Shown: piece after piece, positions 40,822 to 50,595 of the stretch
Numbering within the stretch: position 1 is the stretch's first letter
Layout: every line of letters begins with the position of its first letter
From: JACDHG01 sp963815295
GTDB lineage: Bacteria; Actinomycetota; Actinomycetes; Propionibacteriales; Nocardioidaceae
DNA length: 64,000 nucleotides
Direction of reading: 5' to 3'
Assembly: GCA_963815295.1 (NCBI GenBank)
Contig: CAWFFZ010000008.1
Location: forward strand, 248,001-312,000
Position numbers and translations under genes: made by a program
The notes under the pieces: model-generated
Database searches by the model: none
The model's input: only the letters and a program-made list of their open reading frames with translations
Told to the model about the DNA's origin: nothing

Positions 40822-43478
40822 GCCGGTTCTCCCATCGCGTGGACTTCCGCGAGCGCATTCTCAACTGAGGTGTTGCGTCCGGCATCGTAGGCGTCGTCCC
40901 ACTCCTGCGTCGTCAGCGCCGCGCGGGCTTTGGCGAAGGGTTCGGCTATTTCCGCCTCCTGAATGAGGACACGTGGAGTTCCGAGACGCTCGCGCGCCGC
41001 GTCAGCGGCTCCGAGCAACTGGACGGCCGGCGAGTATCTGCCTACCTCCGCGAGAATCGCCGCATAGTCCTCAGCAACATACGTCAGCGTGCCCGGCTCG
41101 TTGTATCTCAGCGTTTCCGGGATGAGCTGACGCATCTTCGCTTGTGCCTCCTCGACCCGTCCCATTTCACGCAGGGTGCAGGCCATGTCGTGTTCGTGGG
41201 CCAGCGCGCCGGTTGGATCTCCCAGTTCGCGCGCGATCGCCAGTCCTTCGGAGTCCAGCTCGAGGGAGCGTTGATACTGGTGAAAACAACCCTCGAGAGT
41301 GGCGAAGTCGCCGAGGATCCGGCTGAGGATCGTCTTGTCGCCGGACTGTCTGGCTAGGGCGAGCGCTTCTTCGTACACCGGCCGCGCTGCCTCAAGTTGT
41401 CCGCGGTTCACCTCAGTGGCCGCCAACGAGTTGAGTGCCACTGCGAGTTTCCCGATGTCGTTCAAACGTCGCCACATGTCGACACTGGCTGTTGCATGCT
41501 CATGAGCAATCTCGGTCTGACCCAAGGCGCCGACATTGTTGGCCAGACTCGTAAGGGTGCGTGCCACTTCGGGACTATCGGTGTCCCCGGCGTGTTCGAT
41601 GGCGCGCTCCAGCCATCGCCTCGCTTCGAACAGGTAGCCGCTGGACGACCAGAAATAGTTGAGCGCCATACAGAGCCGTAGCCCTACGTGGGGTTCGTGT
41701 GCGGTGTCATTCGGGGCACCGTCGCGCTGCAGAGCCCAGCCGAGAGCTTCGCGGAAGTTGTCGTGATCAGTCTCGAACTGTGCCCGTGCGTCGAGGAAGC
41801 GGTCGGCATGAAGGCCGGGGCTCAGTCGCTCGGCCACGGCCAGGTAGTGAAGGGCATGGCGTTGTCGGGCTGGCTCGAGTTCGCCGGTGGTGGTGAGCTC
41901 GTCGAGTGCATAGACACGCACGGTTTCCAACATGCCGATGCGTGGTTCTCCGTCAGTCGTCTCGGTGACGGTAACCAGGCTGGCGTCGACAAGGTCGGCC
42001 ACCACGTCGAGGGGATCGGCGACGTCGGGTTCGCCGCCAGGGTTGATGACTGCGGCTATGGCGTCGAGGTCGGCGCCGCCTGCGAACACGCCGAGGCGTC
42101 GAAAGAACCCGCGCTGGTCGGGGGTCAGCAGGTCACAGGACCAGGCGATCGTGTCTCGCAGCGTCTTCTGCCGGCTCGGGCCATCGCCGCTAGCGGCGGC
42201 GAAGTCCAAAGCGTGGTCGAGGCGGGCCAGCAGGGCCCGAGGGCTGAGCAACTTGATCCGGGCCGCGGCGAGTTCAAGCGCCAGGGGCAGCCCGTCCAGT
42301 CGCCGGGAGATAGCGGCCACGGCAGCGGAGTTGTCGGCGGTGACTGCGAAGCCGGGACGAACCTTGCGTGCTTGGTTGATGAACAGCTGCACCGCGCCCG
42401 AGGCTTCGGCCTGGCCGAGGCTGTCGTCGTCGGGTAGCTCCAGCGGCGGGACGGCATGCTCGTGCTCGGCCTGGACGTGGAGCGGACGCCTCGAGGTGGC
42501 GACCACGACCACCTGGGGTGCTTCGCTCAGCAACTCTGCGACCACCGCATCCGCGACTGGGATCTGTTCGAGGTTGTCGAGCACGAGCAGCGCGCTCCGG
42601 TGTGCCACGTGGGTGAAGAACCCCGGTGGGATGCGCCCCTCCGGTGGGACGTCGAGGGTCTCGGCGATCGTCGTCCACATCACCTCAGCGGTGGTGACGG
42701 TGGCTAGCGGCACGAAAAACACACCGTCGGGGAAGCCGTCGACCAGCCTCTGCGCCAACCCGATGGCGAGCCGAGTCTTGCCAGACCCGCCCGGCCCAGT
42801 CAGCGTCACCAAGCGCACGTCCGGGGAGCTCACAGCCACGGTTAGCTCGGCCAGTTCGCCGTCACGGCCAACCAACGCCGTGGGCGGTGTCGGCAGGCTT
42901 GAGGCTGTGCCCAGGCTTTTCAACGGTGGGAACTGATCCACCAATCCCGCGACCTGAAGCTGAAACAGATGCTCCGGGACTGGCATGTCCTTGAGTTGGT
43001 GGGCACCCAGATCTCGAAGCGCCACGCCGTCAGGCAAGTGGCCCTGCACCAGGTGGGCGGTAGCGTCCGACACGACCACCTGGCCGCCGTGCGCTGCGCC
43101 TGCGACCCGGGCGGCCCGGTGCACGTCCAGGCCGACGTACCCGTCGTCCAATACGGTCGGGCTGCCCGTGTGGACACCCATGCGCACCCGGACGTGCTCG
43201 CCACGCGGCCACGGATATTCCTCGAGTCCGCGTTGCGCTTCGACTGCCGCTGTCGCCGCAGCAGTCGCGGTGGCAAACACGACGAAGAAGCTGTCACCCT
43301 CGGTGCCGATCTCGGTGCCGCCGTGCTCAGCCCACGCCTGGCGCAACACCGTGCGCTGCCCGGTGAGGGCCTGCGCGTAGTCGGCGCCGAGCCGCGACAA
43401 CAGCAGTGTTGATCCCTCGATGTCGGAGAACAACATCGTCACCGTGCCGGTCGGCAGGTCGGCCATATGGTCATTCAA
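40818..43478 (-). CDS. Class III nucleotidyl cyclase/NB-ARC-like ATPase/TPR regulator, copy 2
   Basis: 886 residues. A class III cyclase domain (about 8-175) has metal aspartates Asp19 (FSDIEGS) and Asp62 (TEGDSFF), but the catalytic Asn position is His120 in DVHRAARV; Arg124 is kept. An AfsR/NB-ARC-like ATPase follows (about 200-480; GPGGSGKTRLAIGLA, ALLVLDNLEQ). The C-terminal half is made of TPR-like helices (about 560-850). No LuxR DNA-binding domain is present. Similar proteins (Rv0386, Rv1358, Rv2488c) are signalling regulators. In tandem with an 886-residue paralogue 33 nt upstream. Confidence 0.88.
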   Translation of the reverse strand: MNDHMADLPTGTVTMLFSDIEGSTLLLSRLGADYAQALTGQRTVLRQAWAEHGGTEIGTEGDSFFVVFATATAAATAAVEAQRGLEEYPWPRGEHVRVRMGVHTGSPTVLDDGYVGLDVHRAARVAGAAHGGQVVVSDATAHLVQGHLPDGVALRDLGAHQLKDMPVPEHLFQLQVAGLVDQFPPLKSLGTASSLPTPPTALVGRDGELAELTVAVSSPDVRLVTLTGPGGSGKTRLAIGLAQRLVDGFPDGVFFVPLATVTTAEVMWTTIAETLDVPPEGRIPPGFFTHVAHRSALLVLDNLEQIPVADAVVAELLSEAPQVVVVATSRRPLHVQAEHEHAVPPLELPDDDSLGQAEASGAVQLFINQARKVRPGFAVTADNSAAVAAISRRLDGLPLALELAAARIKLLSPRALLARLDHALDFAAASGDGPSRQKTLRDTIAWSCDLLTPDQRGFFRRLGVFAGGADLDAIAAVINPGGEPDVADPLDVVADLVDASLVTVTETTDGEPRIGMLETVRVYALDELTTTGELEPARQRHALHYLAVAERLSPGLHADRFLDARAQFETDHDNFREALGWALQRDGAPNDTAHEPHVGLRLCMALNYFWSSSGYLFEARRWLERAIEHAGDTDSPEVARTLTSLANNVGALGQTEIAHEHATASVDMWRRLNDIGKLAVALNSLAATEVNRGQLEAARPVYEEALALARQSGDKTILSRILGDFATLEGCFHQYQRSLELDSEGLAIARELGDPTGALAHEHDMACTLREMGRVEEAQAKMRQLIPETLRYNEPGTLTYVAEDYAAILAEVGRYSPAVQLLGAADAARERLGTPRVLIQEAEIAEPFAKARAALTTQEWDDAYDAGRNTSVENALAEVHAMGEPA

Positions 43479-43511
43479 CCCCCAGGGACACCTGCGCCGC
43501 CAGGCAAGTGG

Positions 43512-46172
43512 TTAAGGGCGTTCGTCCATCGCGTGAGCCTCGGAGAGCGCGTCTTCGACGGAGGTATTGCGTCCCGCCTCGAAAGCGTCATCCCACTCCT
43601 GCGTCGTCAGCCCGGCACGGGCTTTTGCGAACGGTTCGGCTAACTCGTCCGCTTGCCACTGAACGCGCGGCGTGCCGAGCCGGTCTCGCATTGCATCGGC
43701 GGCGCCGAGAAGGCGCACGGCCTGCTGATGGTCGCCGAGTAGAGCGAGAACCGCGCCGTAGTCCTCGGCAAGCACGACCGCCTCTCCTGGCTCCTTGAGT
43801 CTCAATACCTCCGGAATGAGGCTGCGCATCAGCGGCTCCGCCTCTGCCATCCTCCCCAACAACCGCAAGTCGCAGGCCAGGTTGTGCTGGTAGATGATCA
43901 CGGCGGTGGGCTGTCTCAGCTCGCGTGCAATCGCCAACGCCTCCAGGTCTAGCTCATAAGACCGCTGATTATCATGGTCAACCGACTCGAAGGTGGCAAA
44001 GTATCCCAGGATATTGTGCAGGAGTTGCTTGTCGCCAGAGGCTCGGGCGATCCGGAGTGCCTCGTCATACAAAGGTCGGGCTATGGCGGGGTGCCCACGA
44101 CCCTGCTCGATGCTCGCCAAGGTGCGAAGGGCGCGCGCCAGACCCTTCCCGGGCCTGTCCATTCGGCGCCACATCTCCACGCTCGCAGTCGCACAGTCAC
44201 GAGCACGGTCGAGCTCACCCAGGTCGGCCAGGGACAGTCCCAGCAACGCCCGACAATCGGCCAGTTCGGGACTGTCGTCCCCACCCGAGCTCTCGACGGC
44301 CTGCTCGAGCCACCGCCGGCTTTCCGAGTAGTAACCGCTGATTCTCCAGAAGCGGGCTAACGCGATACACAGGCGCAAGCCGATCGGAGCCCTCGTGGTG
44401 TCGGAATCGGGTTGGTGTGGCTGAAGCGTCCAAGACAGAGCTTCGCGGAGGTTGTCGTGCTCGGCTTCGAGTCGTGACCGGGCGCTCGCGTGCTGCTCGC
44501 CCTCCAGCTGAGGGTTCAGGTCTTCTGCGACCGCCAAGTAGTGATGAGTGTGGCGCGCTTGGAGTGGTTCGAGCTCACCGCTTTCGGTGAGTTGGTCCAA
44601 GGTGTAGGCGCGAACGGTCTCGAGCATTCTGACGCGTGGTTCTCCGTCGGATGTCTCGATGACGGTGACCAGGCTGGCGTCGACCAGGTCCGCGACCATG
44701 TCCAGGGGATCGGTGCCGCCAGGGTCCGCTTCTGTCTTGATGACTGCCGTTATCGCGTCCAGGTCAGCCCCTCCCGAGAACACCCCCAGTTGGCGGAAGA
44801 ATTCTTGCTGTGGAGAAGTGAGCAGGTCATAGGACCAGGCGATGGTCTCGCGCAAGGTCCGGTGCCGACTCGGCCCAAGGCTCCCGGTGACCGCGATGTC
44901 CAAGGCCGTGTCCAGGCGACTCAGTAACGCCTTCGGGCTCAGCAGCTTGCTCCGGGCAGCGGCAAGCTCCACTGCCAGCGGCAGCCCGTCAAGCCGGCGG
45001 CAGATGGCGGCGACGTCAGCTGCGTTGCCGGGGGTCAACGCGAAGTCCGACCGCACCTGATGCGCCCGCTGGACGAACAGCTGCACTGCCCCGGCCCGAC
45101 TAGTGTCATCCACGCCGTCGGCCTCGGGTAGCTCCAGGGTTGGGACGGCATGCTCGTGCTCGGCCTGAACATGGAGCGGGCGACGAGAAGTGGCGATGAC
45201 CACGAGCTGCTCAGCCTCGGCCAACAGCTCTGCGACCACCCCATCCGCAGCCGGGAGCTGTTCAAGGTTGTCGAGCACGAACAAGGCGGTGCGGTGTGCC
45301 ACGTGGGTGAAGAACCCCGGCGGAAGCCGGCCCTCGGGTGGGACGTCGAGGACTTCGGCGATCGTCGTCCACATCACCTCGGGAGTGGTGACGGTTGCCA
45401 GCGGCACGAAGTAAACGCCGTCGGGGAACGCATCAGTCAGCTCGTGGGCCAAGCCGATCGCAAGCCGGGTCTTTCCGGAGCCGCCCGGGCCGGTCAACGT
45501 CACGAGTCGGACCTCTGGCGCCGTCAGTACCGCGGTGAGCTCTTCCAGCTCACCGTCGCGTCCGACCAAAGGCGTCGCCGGCACTGGCAGGCTTGTGGCC
45601 GTGCCCAGGCTCTTCGGTGCCGGGAACTCCTCTTGCAGGCCTTCACCCGCGACCTGGTACAGCCGTTCGGGAACGGGCATGTCCTTGAGCTGGTGGGCGC
45701 CGAGATCTCGCAGCCAGACAGCTTTCGGCAGATGACCCTGCACCAGGTGGGCGGTCGCGTCCGAGACGACCACCTGGCCGCCGTGCGCCGCGCCCGCGAC
45801 CCGGGCTGCCCGGTGCACGTCCATCCCGACGTACCCGTCCTCCAGCACCGTCGGACTCCCTGTGTGGACACCCATCCGCACCCGCACGTGCTCGCCACGC
45901 GGCCATTCATAGGTCTCGAGCTCACGCTGGGCCTGGACCGCGGCCGACACCGCAGCCGTCGCGGTGGCAAACACGACGAAGAAGCTGTCCCCTTCGGTGC
46001 CCATCTCCGTGCCGCCATGCTCCGCCCACGCGTTGCGCAACACCGTGCGCTGCCCGGTTAGGGCCCGCGCATAGTCGGCACCGAGCCTCGACAGCAGCAG
46101 CGTCGATCCCTCGATGTCGGAGAACAACATCGTCACCGTGCCAGTTGGCAGCTCGGCCATACGGTTATTCAA
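43512..46172 (-). CDS. Class III nucleotidyl cyclase/NB-ARC-like ATPase/TPR regulator, copy 1
   Basis: 886 residues, the same length and domain order as the downstream copy, and clearly its paralogue (FSDIEGSTLLLSRLGADYA, GPGGSGKTRLAIGLAHEL and the C-terminal QEWDDAFEAGRNTSVEDAL). The cyclase Asn position is again His (DVHRAARV). The TPR half has diverged most, which suggests different partners. ATG at 46172; a second ATG 4 codons on is also plausible. It is downstream of a small unknown gene on the same strand. Confidence 0.88.
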   Translation of the reverse strand: MNNRMAELPTGTVTMLFSDIEGSTLLLSRLGADYARALTGQRTVLRNAWAEHGGTEMGTEGDSFFVVFATATAAVSAAVQAQRELETYEWPRGEHVRVRMGVHTGSPTVLEDGYVGMDVHRAARVAGAAHGGQVVVSDATAHLVQGHLPKAVWLRDLGAHQLKDMPVPERLYQVAGEGLQEEFPAPKSLGTATSLPVPATPLVGRDGELEELTAVLTAPEVRLVTLTGPGGSGKTRLAIGLAHELTDAFPDGVYFVPLATVTTPEVMWTTIAEVLDVPPEGRLPPGFFTHVAHRTALFVLDNLEQLPAADGVVAELLAEAEQLVVIATSRRPLHVQAEHEHAVPTLELPEADGVDDTSRAGAVQLFVQRAHQVRSDFALTPGNAADVAAICRRLDGLPLAVELAAARSKLLSPKALLSRLDTALDIAVTGSLGPSRHRTLRETIAWSYDLLTSPQQEFFRQLGVFSGGADLDAITAVIKTEADPGGTDPLDMVADLVDASLVTVIETSDGEPRVRMLETVRAYTLDQLTESGELEPLQARHTHHYLAVAEDLNPQLEGEQHASARSRLEAEHDNLREALSWTLQPHQPDSDTTRAPIGLRLCIALARFWRISGYYSESRRWLEQAVESSGGDDSPELADCRALLGLSLADLGELDRARDCATASVEMWRRMDRPGKGLARALRTLASIEQGRGHPAIARPLYDEALRIARASGDKQLLHNILGYFATFESVDHDNQRSYELDLEALAIARELRQPTAVIIYQHNLACDLRLLGRMAEAEPLMRSLIPEVLRLKEPGEAVVLAEDYGAVLALLGDHQQAVRLLGAADAMRDRLGTPRVQWQADELAEPFAKARAGLTTQEWDDAFEAGRNTSVEDALSEAHAMDERP

Positions 46173-46198
46173 CCGCTAGCCCACGTGTGCCGCTCGGC

Positions 46199-46729
46199 TC
46201 ACGACAGCGAACGGCCACTGGTGCCGCGGTGGTGGAGCACCCAGGGTGGCGGCCCGGCTGTCGTCGCAGGTGACGCGACGGGGGCCGCGCGTCCGGCGTC
46301 GTCGGTGTATCGGCCCGGCTCCTCGACGAGTGGTCCAGTTGGGGAGAGGCGGTAGATCGTCGTTACGGCGTCGACAGCCCAGCGCTGCGGCGCATGCTCG
46401 GCGTCGTGCAAGTTGAGGCGGCCCGCCGCAAGGGCTGTGGTCGCCTGGTCCCAGTCGGGGTCGGAGGGTGACAAGCGCTCAGCCGTCGCGTCCAAGACGA
46501 TGAGCCGGTGGGTGTTGTCCTTGCTGCGCGCGACCACCCGGACCAGCTCCCCAGGACTGAAGTGCGGGTCCGGTTGCTCCGCGAATCCGGTCAGGAGATA
46601 GCCGCGACCCTCGACCCATGAGTGCCAGAACGCTTGTGTGCGCGGGGGATCCGACCAGGAAACCCAGATGAGCCCAGACTTCTTCATGGCCTCGTCGACC
46701 AGCGCGGTTGTGTCGGCGTCAGAACCCAC
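46199..46729 (-). CDS. Conserved hypothetical protein upstream of the cyclase pair
   Basis: A 176-residue cytosolic protein. The N-terminal two thirds look beta-rich (SGLIWVSWSDPP, GRGYLLTGFAEQ, ELVRVVARSKDNTHRLIVLD), vaguely like a split-barrel/flavin-oxidase fold, which I cannot confirm. The last 40 residues are Pro/Ala/Thr-rich and probably disordered. GTG start; divergent from the DMT exporter gene. It may share an operon with the two cyclase-type genes that follow. Confidence 0.65.
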   Translation of the reverse strand: MGSDADTTALVDEAMKKSGLIWVSWSDPPRTQAFWHSWVEGRGYLLTGFAEQPDPHFSPGELVRVVARSKDNTHRLIVLDATAERLSPSDPDWDQATTALAAGRLNLHDAEHAPQRWAVDAVTTIYRLSPTGPLVEEPGRYTDDAGRAAPVASPATTAGPPPWVLHHRGTSGRSLS

Positions 46730-46767
46730 ATGTCGAAGCGTGCCATACGGACCGCGAGGATGGCAGT

Positions 46768-47685
46768 GTGCCTGAGCCGCGGACCGTCACGCCTCCACCG
46801 GCGAGCCTGCTGCTGCTCGTCGTCGGTGTGGTTGGCGTCTCCTTGTCTGGGCCGTTGATGGCGGCGGCCACTGCCGTTCCAGCGCTGGCGATGTCGTTGT
46901 GGCGCACCGGTCTTGGGGCGGCGGCGATGTCGGTGCTCGGTGCGGCTACCTTGCGCGCGGATCTTCGCCGGATGTCACGGCAGGACGTCGTGCGCTGCTG
47001 CTTCTCGGGCAGCATGCTGGCACTGCACTTCGCCACCTGGACAACCTCGTTGAAGTACACGTCGGTGGCATCGGCGACCGCAATCGTCTGCCTGCAGGTC
47101 GCCTGGGTTGTGCTGCTCGCCCGGCTTTCGGGAAACACCATCGGGCGGGCGGTGTGGCTCGGCCTGCTCGTGTCGTTCGCCGGCGTGCTCGTCGTGTCGG
47201 GGGTGGACTTCTCGGTCTCAACCGAGGCGCTGACGGGAGACGCACTGGCGCTGCTCGGTGGGATGTTCGCCGCCGTCTACACGGTTGTCGGCAGCCGGGT
47301 GCGGGAGCGGTTGGCCACGACGACGTACACGCTCGTCTGTTATGGCACGAGCGCACTGTTGTTGCTCGTCGCCTGCGCGGTCGGACGCGTGCAGGTGTGG
47401 GGGTTCGACGCCAAGAGCTGGGCGCTGATTCTCGGCGTGACGGTTGCCGCGCAGATCCTCGGTCACTCGGTGTTCAACCACCTCCTGGCGACGCTGAGCC
47501 CGACGCTCGTGTCGATGACATTGCTGCTCGAGGTCCCGGGAGCGGCTTTGCTCGCGGCGGTGTTCCTCGGACAGGCACCACCGGTCGCGGTGTATGCCGG
47601 TCTGGCGCTCATCTGTGCCGGACTCGCGATCGTGGTCGCGAGCAGGTCTCAGGCAGCCACGCCGGCCGAGGCACCCATCGACTGA
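46768..47685 (+). CDS. DMT-superfamily (EamA) transporter
   Basis: A 305-residue membrane protein with ten predicted helices and two EamA halves (about 10-140 and 155-295). LLVVGVVGVSLSGPLMA opens TM1; ALHFATWTTSLKYTSVASAT and HSVFNHLLATLSPTLVSMTL are the equivalent segments of each half. GTG at 46768 (VPEPRTV) precedes TM1 closely; the open frame upstream overlaps the divergent gene. A probable small-metabolite exporter with unknown substrate. Confidence 0.86.
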   Translation: MPEPRTVTPPPASLLLLVVGVVGVSLSGPLMAAATAVPALAMSLWRTGLGAAAMSVLGAATLRADLRRMSRQDVVRCCFSGSMLALHFATWTTSLKYTSVASATAIVCLQVAWVVLLARLSGNTIGRAVWLGLLVSFAGVLVVSGVDFSVSTEALTGDALALLGGMFAAVYTVVGSRVRERLATTTYTLVCYGTSALLLLVACAVGRVQVWGFDAKSWALILGVTVAAQILGHSVFNHLLATLSPTLVSMTLLLEVPGAALLAAVFLGQAPPVAVYAGLALICAGLAIVVASRSQAATPAEAPID

Positions 47686-47746
47686 CGCGGGAGGGTTGCG
47701 TTTAGGCTCGGTTGCAGTCCAACACGTGCCGAGCAAAGGATGTCTG

Positions 47747-48706
47747 ATGTCGGAGGGTCTTCGCTCGCGCCGCTCGTGTCTGGCTGTGCCGGGCTCGAAC
47801 CCGCGGTTTCTCGAGAAGGCGAAGGGGCTTGACGCGGACCAGGTGTTCCTCGACCTAGAGGACTCGGTGGCACCGATCGCCAAGGCGGATGCCCGCGGGA
47901 CCGTCGTCGAGGCGCTCAACTCGGGCGGTTGGGGCGACAAGGTCCGGGTGGTCCGGGTCAACGACTGGACAACCCAGTGGACCTATCGCGATGTCATCGA
48001 GGTCGTCGAAAGGGCTGGCGCCGACGTCGACTGCATCATGCTCCCGAAGGTGCAAAGCGCGGAGCAGGTGATGGCGCTGGATGTGCTGCTCACCCAGATC
48101 GAGCGGACCGTCGACCTCGAGGTCGGCCGGATCGGCATCGAGGCACAGATCGAGGACGCCCGCGGACTTATCAACGTCGACACGATCGCCACGGCCAGCC
48201 CGCGCCTCGAGACGATCATCTTCGGGCCGGCCGATTTCATGGCCTCGATCAACATGAAGTCGCTCGTCGTGGGCGAACAACCGCCCGGGTATGACGTCGG
48301 CGACGCGTACCACTACATCTTGATGCGGATCTTGATGGCCGCACGTGCACATGACCTGCAGGCCATCGACGGGCCCTACCTCCAGGTGCGGGATGTCGAC
48401 GGGTTCAAGCGGGTGGCCGGCCGCAGCGCCGCACTCGGCTTCGACGGCAAGTGGGTTCTGCACCCTGACCAGATTGCCGCCGCCAACGACGTGTTCTCGC
48501 CTCTACAGAGCGACTACGACCACGCCGAGAACATCCTCGATGCCTACGACCACTTCACCTCAGAGAAAGGTGGCGCGACCGGAGCAGTCATGCTCGGCGA
48601 CGAGATGATCGACGAGGCGTCACGCAAGATGGCGCTGGTCGTCTCGGCAAAGGGCCGTTCGGCCGGCATGGAACGCACCGATGTCTGGCAGCCACCGAAC
48701 GACTGA
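47747..48706 (+). CDS. HpcH/HpaI/CitE-family acyl-CoA lyase
   Basis: A 319-residue TIM-barrel lyase. RSCLAVPGSNPRFLEKA (about 9-25), metal-site acids in FLDLEDSVAP (about 34-43) and IEAQIEDARG (about 137), and IIFGPADFMASI (about 160). The family splits beta-hydroxyacyl-CoAs such as malyl-, methylmalyl- or citramalyl-CoA to acetyl-CoA plus a keto acid. ATG at 47747 has AAAGGA upstream. It is followed by an acyl-CoA dehydrogenase and a MaoC hydratase, as in Rv2498c-Rv2500c. Confidence 0.86.
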   Translation: MSEGLRSRRSCLAVPGSNPRFLEKAKGLDADQVFLDLEDSVAPIAKADARGTVVEALNSGGWGDKVRVVRVNDWTTQWTYRDVIEVVERAGADVDCIMLPKVQSAEQVMALDVLLTQIERTVDLEVGRIGIEAQIEDARGLINVDTIATASPRLETIIFGPADFMASINMKSLVVGEQPPGYDVGDAYHYILMRILMAARAHDLQAIDGPYLQVRDVDGFKRVAGRSAALGFDGKWVLHPDQIAAANDVFSPLQSDYDHAENILDAYDHFTSEKGGATGAVMLGDEMIDEASRKMALVVSAKGRSAGMERTDVWQPPND

Positions 48707-48809
48707 GCTGTTGGATGGGCCACGCTTTGTGGCGTGATGCGTCGACGCCTTGCGATACTCGCGATACAACCACGCTCGTCGAGTGAGCGGTCGAGATGGA
48801 AGGCACGGA

Positions 48810-50018
48810 ATGGCTCGCCTCTGCACAACCGAGGGTCTGACGGATGTCCAGGTCGAGATCCTCAAGACCGTCCGAGACTTCGTCGACAACGAGATCCTTC
48901 CCGTTGCCTCCGCCCTCGAGCACGCTGACGAGTACCCGGAGAAGATCGTCGAGCAGATGAAGGAGCTCGGGCTGTTCGGGCTCACCATCCCGGAGGAGTA
49001 CGGCGGCCTCGGCGAGTCGTTGCTGACCTATGCCCTCGTCGTCGAGGAGATCGCCCGCGGCTGGATGAGTGTTTCCGGCATCGTCAACACCCACTTCATC
49101 GTTGCCTACATGCTGATGCAGCACGGCACCGACGAGCAGAAGCAGCACTTCCTGCCGCGGATGGCAACGGGAGAAATTCGTGGCGCGTTCTCGATGTCGG
49201 AGCCTGGCTGTGGCTCCGACGTTGCGGCGATCCGGACCAAGGCTGTCCCGAAGCCAGGCCAGGACGCCGATGGCACCTGGGTCATCAACGGCCAGAAGAT
49301 GTGGATCACCAACGGCGGTACGTCGACACTGGTGGCCGTGCTGGTCAAGACAGACACTGGCGAAGACTCGGTCTACAAGAACATGACGACGTTCCTGATC
49401 GAGAAGCCGAGCGGCTTCGGCGAGGTCATGCCGGGTCTCACCATCCCAGGCAAGATCGAGAAGATGGGCTACAAGGGCGTCGACTCCACCGAGCTCGTGC
49501 TGGAGAACTTCGAGATCGCCGCCGACCAGGTCCTCGGCGGGTCCCCAGGCCAGGGCTTCTACCAGATGATGGACGGCGTCGAGGTCGGCCGCGTCAACGT
49601 GGCGGCCCGCGGCTGCGGTGTGGCGTGGCGGGCGTTCGAGCTTGGCGTGGCGTACGCGCAGCAGCGTGAGACATTCGGCAAGAAGATCGCCGAGCACCAG
49701 GCCGTGCTGTTCCGCCTCGCCGAGATGGGCACCAAGGTCGAGGCAGCACACCAGATGATGGTCAGAGCGGCCAAGAAGAAGGACTCTGGACAGCGCAACG
49801 ACCTCGAAGCGGGGATGGCCAAGTACCTCGCATCGGAGTACTGCTCGCAGGTGGTCGAGGACTCCTTCCGCATCCATGGCGGATACGGCTACTCGAAGGA
49901 GTATGAGATCGAGCGGCTCTACCGAGAGGCACCGATGCTGCTCATCGGTGAAGGCACGGCCGACATCCAGCGGATGATCATCGGCCGGCGGTTGCTCGAG
50001 GACTATCGGCTGCGGTGA
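48810..50018 (+). CDS. Acyl-CoA dehydrogenase
   Basis: A 402-residue FAD enzyme. FSMSEPGCGSDVAAIRTKA (about 127-145; flavin and substrate contacts), WITNGG (about 168), RETFGKKIAEHQAVLFRLA (about 286), and catalytic Glu likely in LIGEGTADIQRMIIGR (about 380). ATG at 48810 has GGAAGG upstream. It sits between a CitE-like lyase and a MaoC hydratase and probably oxidises a short branched acyl-CoA; the exact substrate is not readable. Confidence 0.9.
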   Translation: MARLCTTEGLTDVQVEILKTVRDFVDNEILPVASALEHADEYPEKIVEQMKELGLFGLTIPEEYGGLGESLLTYALVVEEIARGWMSVSGIVNTHFIVAYMLMQHGTDEQKQHFLPRMATGEIRGAFSMSEPGCGSDVAAIRTKAVPKPGQDADGTWVINGQKMWITNGGTSTLVAVLVKTDTGEDSVYKNMTTFLIEKPSGFGEVMPGLTIPGKIEKMGYKGVDSTELVLENFEIAADQVLGGSPGQGFYQMMDGVEVGRVNVAARGCGVAWRAFELGVAYAQQRETFGKKIAEHQAVLFRLAEMGTKVEAAHQMMVRAAKKKDSGQRNDLEAGMAKYLASEYCSQVVEDSFRIHGGYGYSKEYEIERLYREAPMLLIGEGTADIQRMIIGRRLLEDYRLR

Positions 50019-50105
50019 GCCGCCTGCTCGCCGAGCGCCGCGGCCGCTGGTGAACGCAACCTCAGATGGCAGACTAAAACAGCCAGGACAGAGTGAGGAG
50101 TCCCC

Positions 50106-50579
50106 ATGCCACTACCGCTGCCACAGCTCCCGACCGGTATGCCGATCGGGACCTACCCGACGTACGCCAAGGCGCAAGAGGCGGTTGACTACCTGTCCGA
50201 CAACGAGTTCCCGGTCGAGAACGTCACAATCGTCGGCACCGACCTCCGGTTGGTCGAGCGCGTGACTGGACGGTTGACCCGCGGCAAGGTCATCCAGGCC
50301 GGTGCCGTGACCGGGGCTTTGTGGGGTCTGTTCATGGGCGTCCTGCTGACATTGTTCGGCGGTGACGACGTGTCGTTGCTCGTGCCGCTCATCGCGGGTG
50401 TCGTGGGTGCCGGGATTGGTGCGCTGTCAGGGATGGTCGGGTATGCCGCCACGGGTGGCAAGCGGGACTTCACCTCCAGCACGCAGGTGGTCGCGACGTC
50501 ATACGAGCTGCTCTGCCAGTCACAGGTGGCAGAGGACGCACGCAACCTGCTGGGGCGACTGGCCCTCCGGGACGGGTAG
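50106..50579 (+). CDS. General-stress-protein 17M-like membrane protein
   Basis: A 157-residue protein. The N-terminal 55 residues resemble the YflT/GSP17M domain (PIGTYPTYAKAQEAVDYLSD, NVTIVGTDLRLVERV). Two membrane helices follow (about 66-83 and 90-115). ATG at 50106 follows GAGTGAGGAG. Function unknown; the domain is linked to general stress in Bacillus. It lies between the dehydrogenase and MaoC genes but need not be part of their pathway. Confidence 0.78.
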   Translation: MPLPLPQLPTGMPIGTYPTYAKAQEAVDYLSDNEFPVENVTIVGTDLRLVERVTGRLTRGKVIQAGAVTGALWGLFMGVLLTLFGGDDVSLLVPLIAGVVGAGIGALSGMVGYAATGGKRDFTSSTQVVATSYELLCQSQVAEDARNLLGRLALRDG

Positions 50580-50595
50580 GGAAGGACGATTCACG

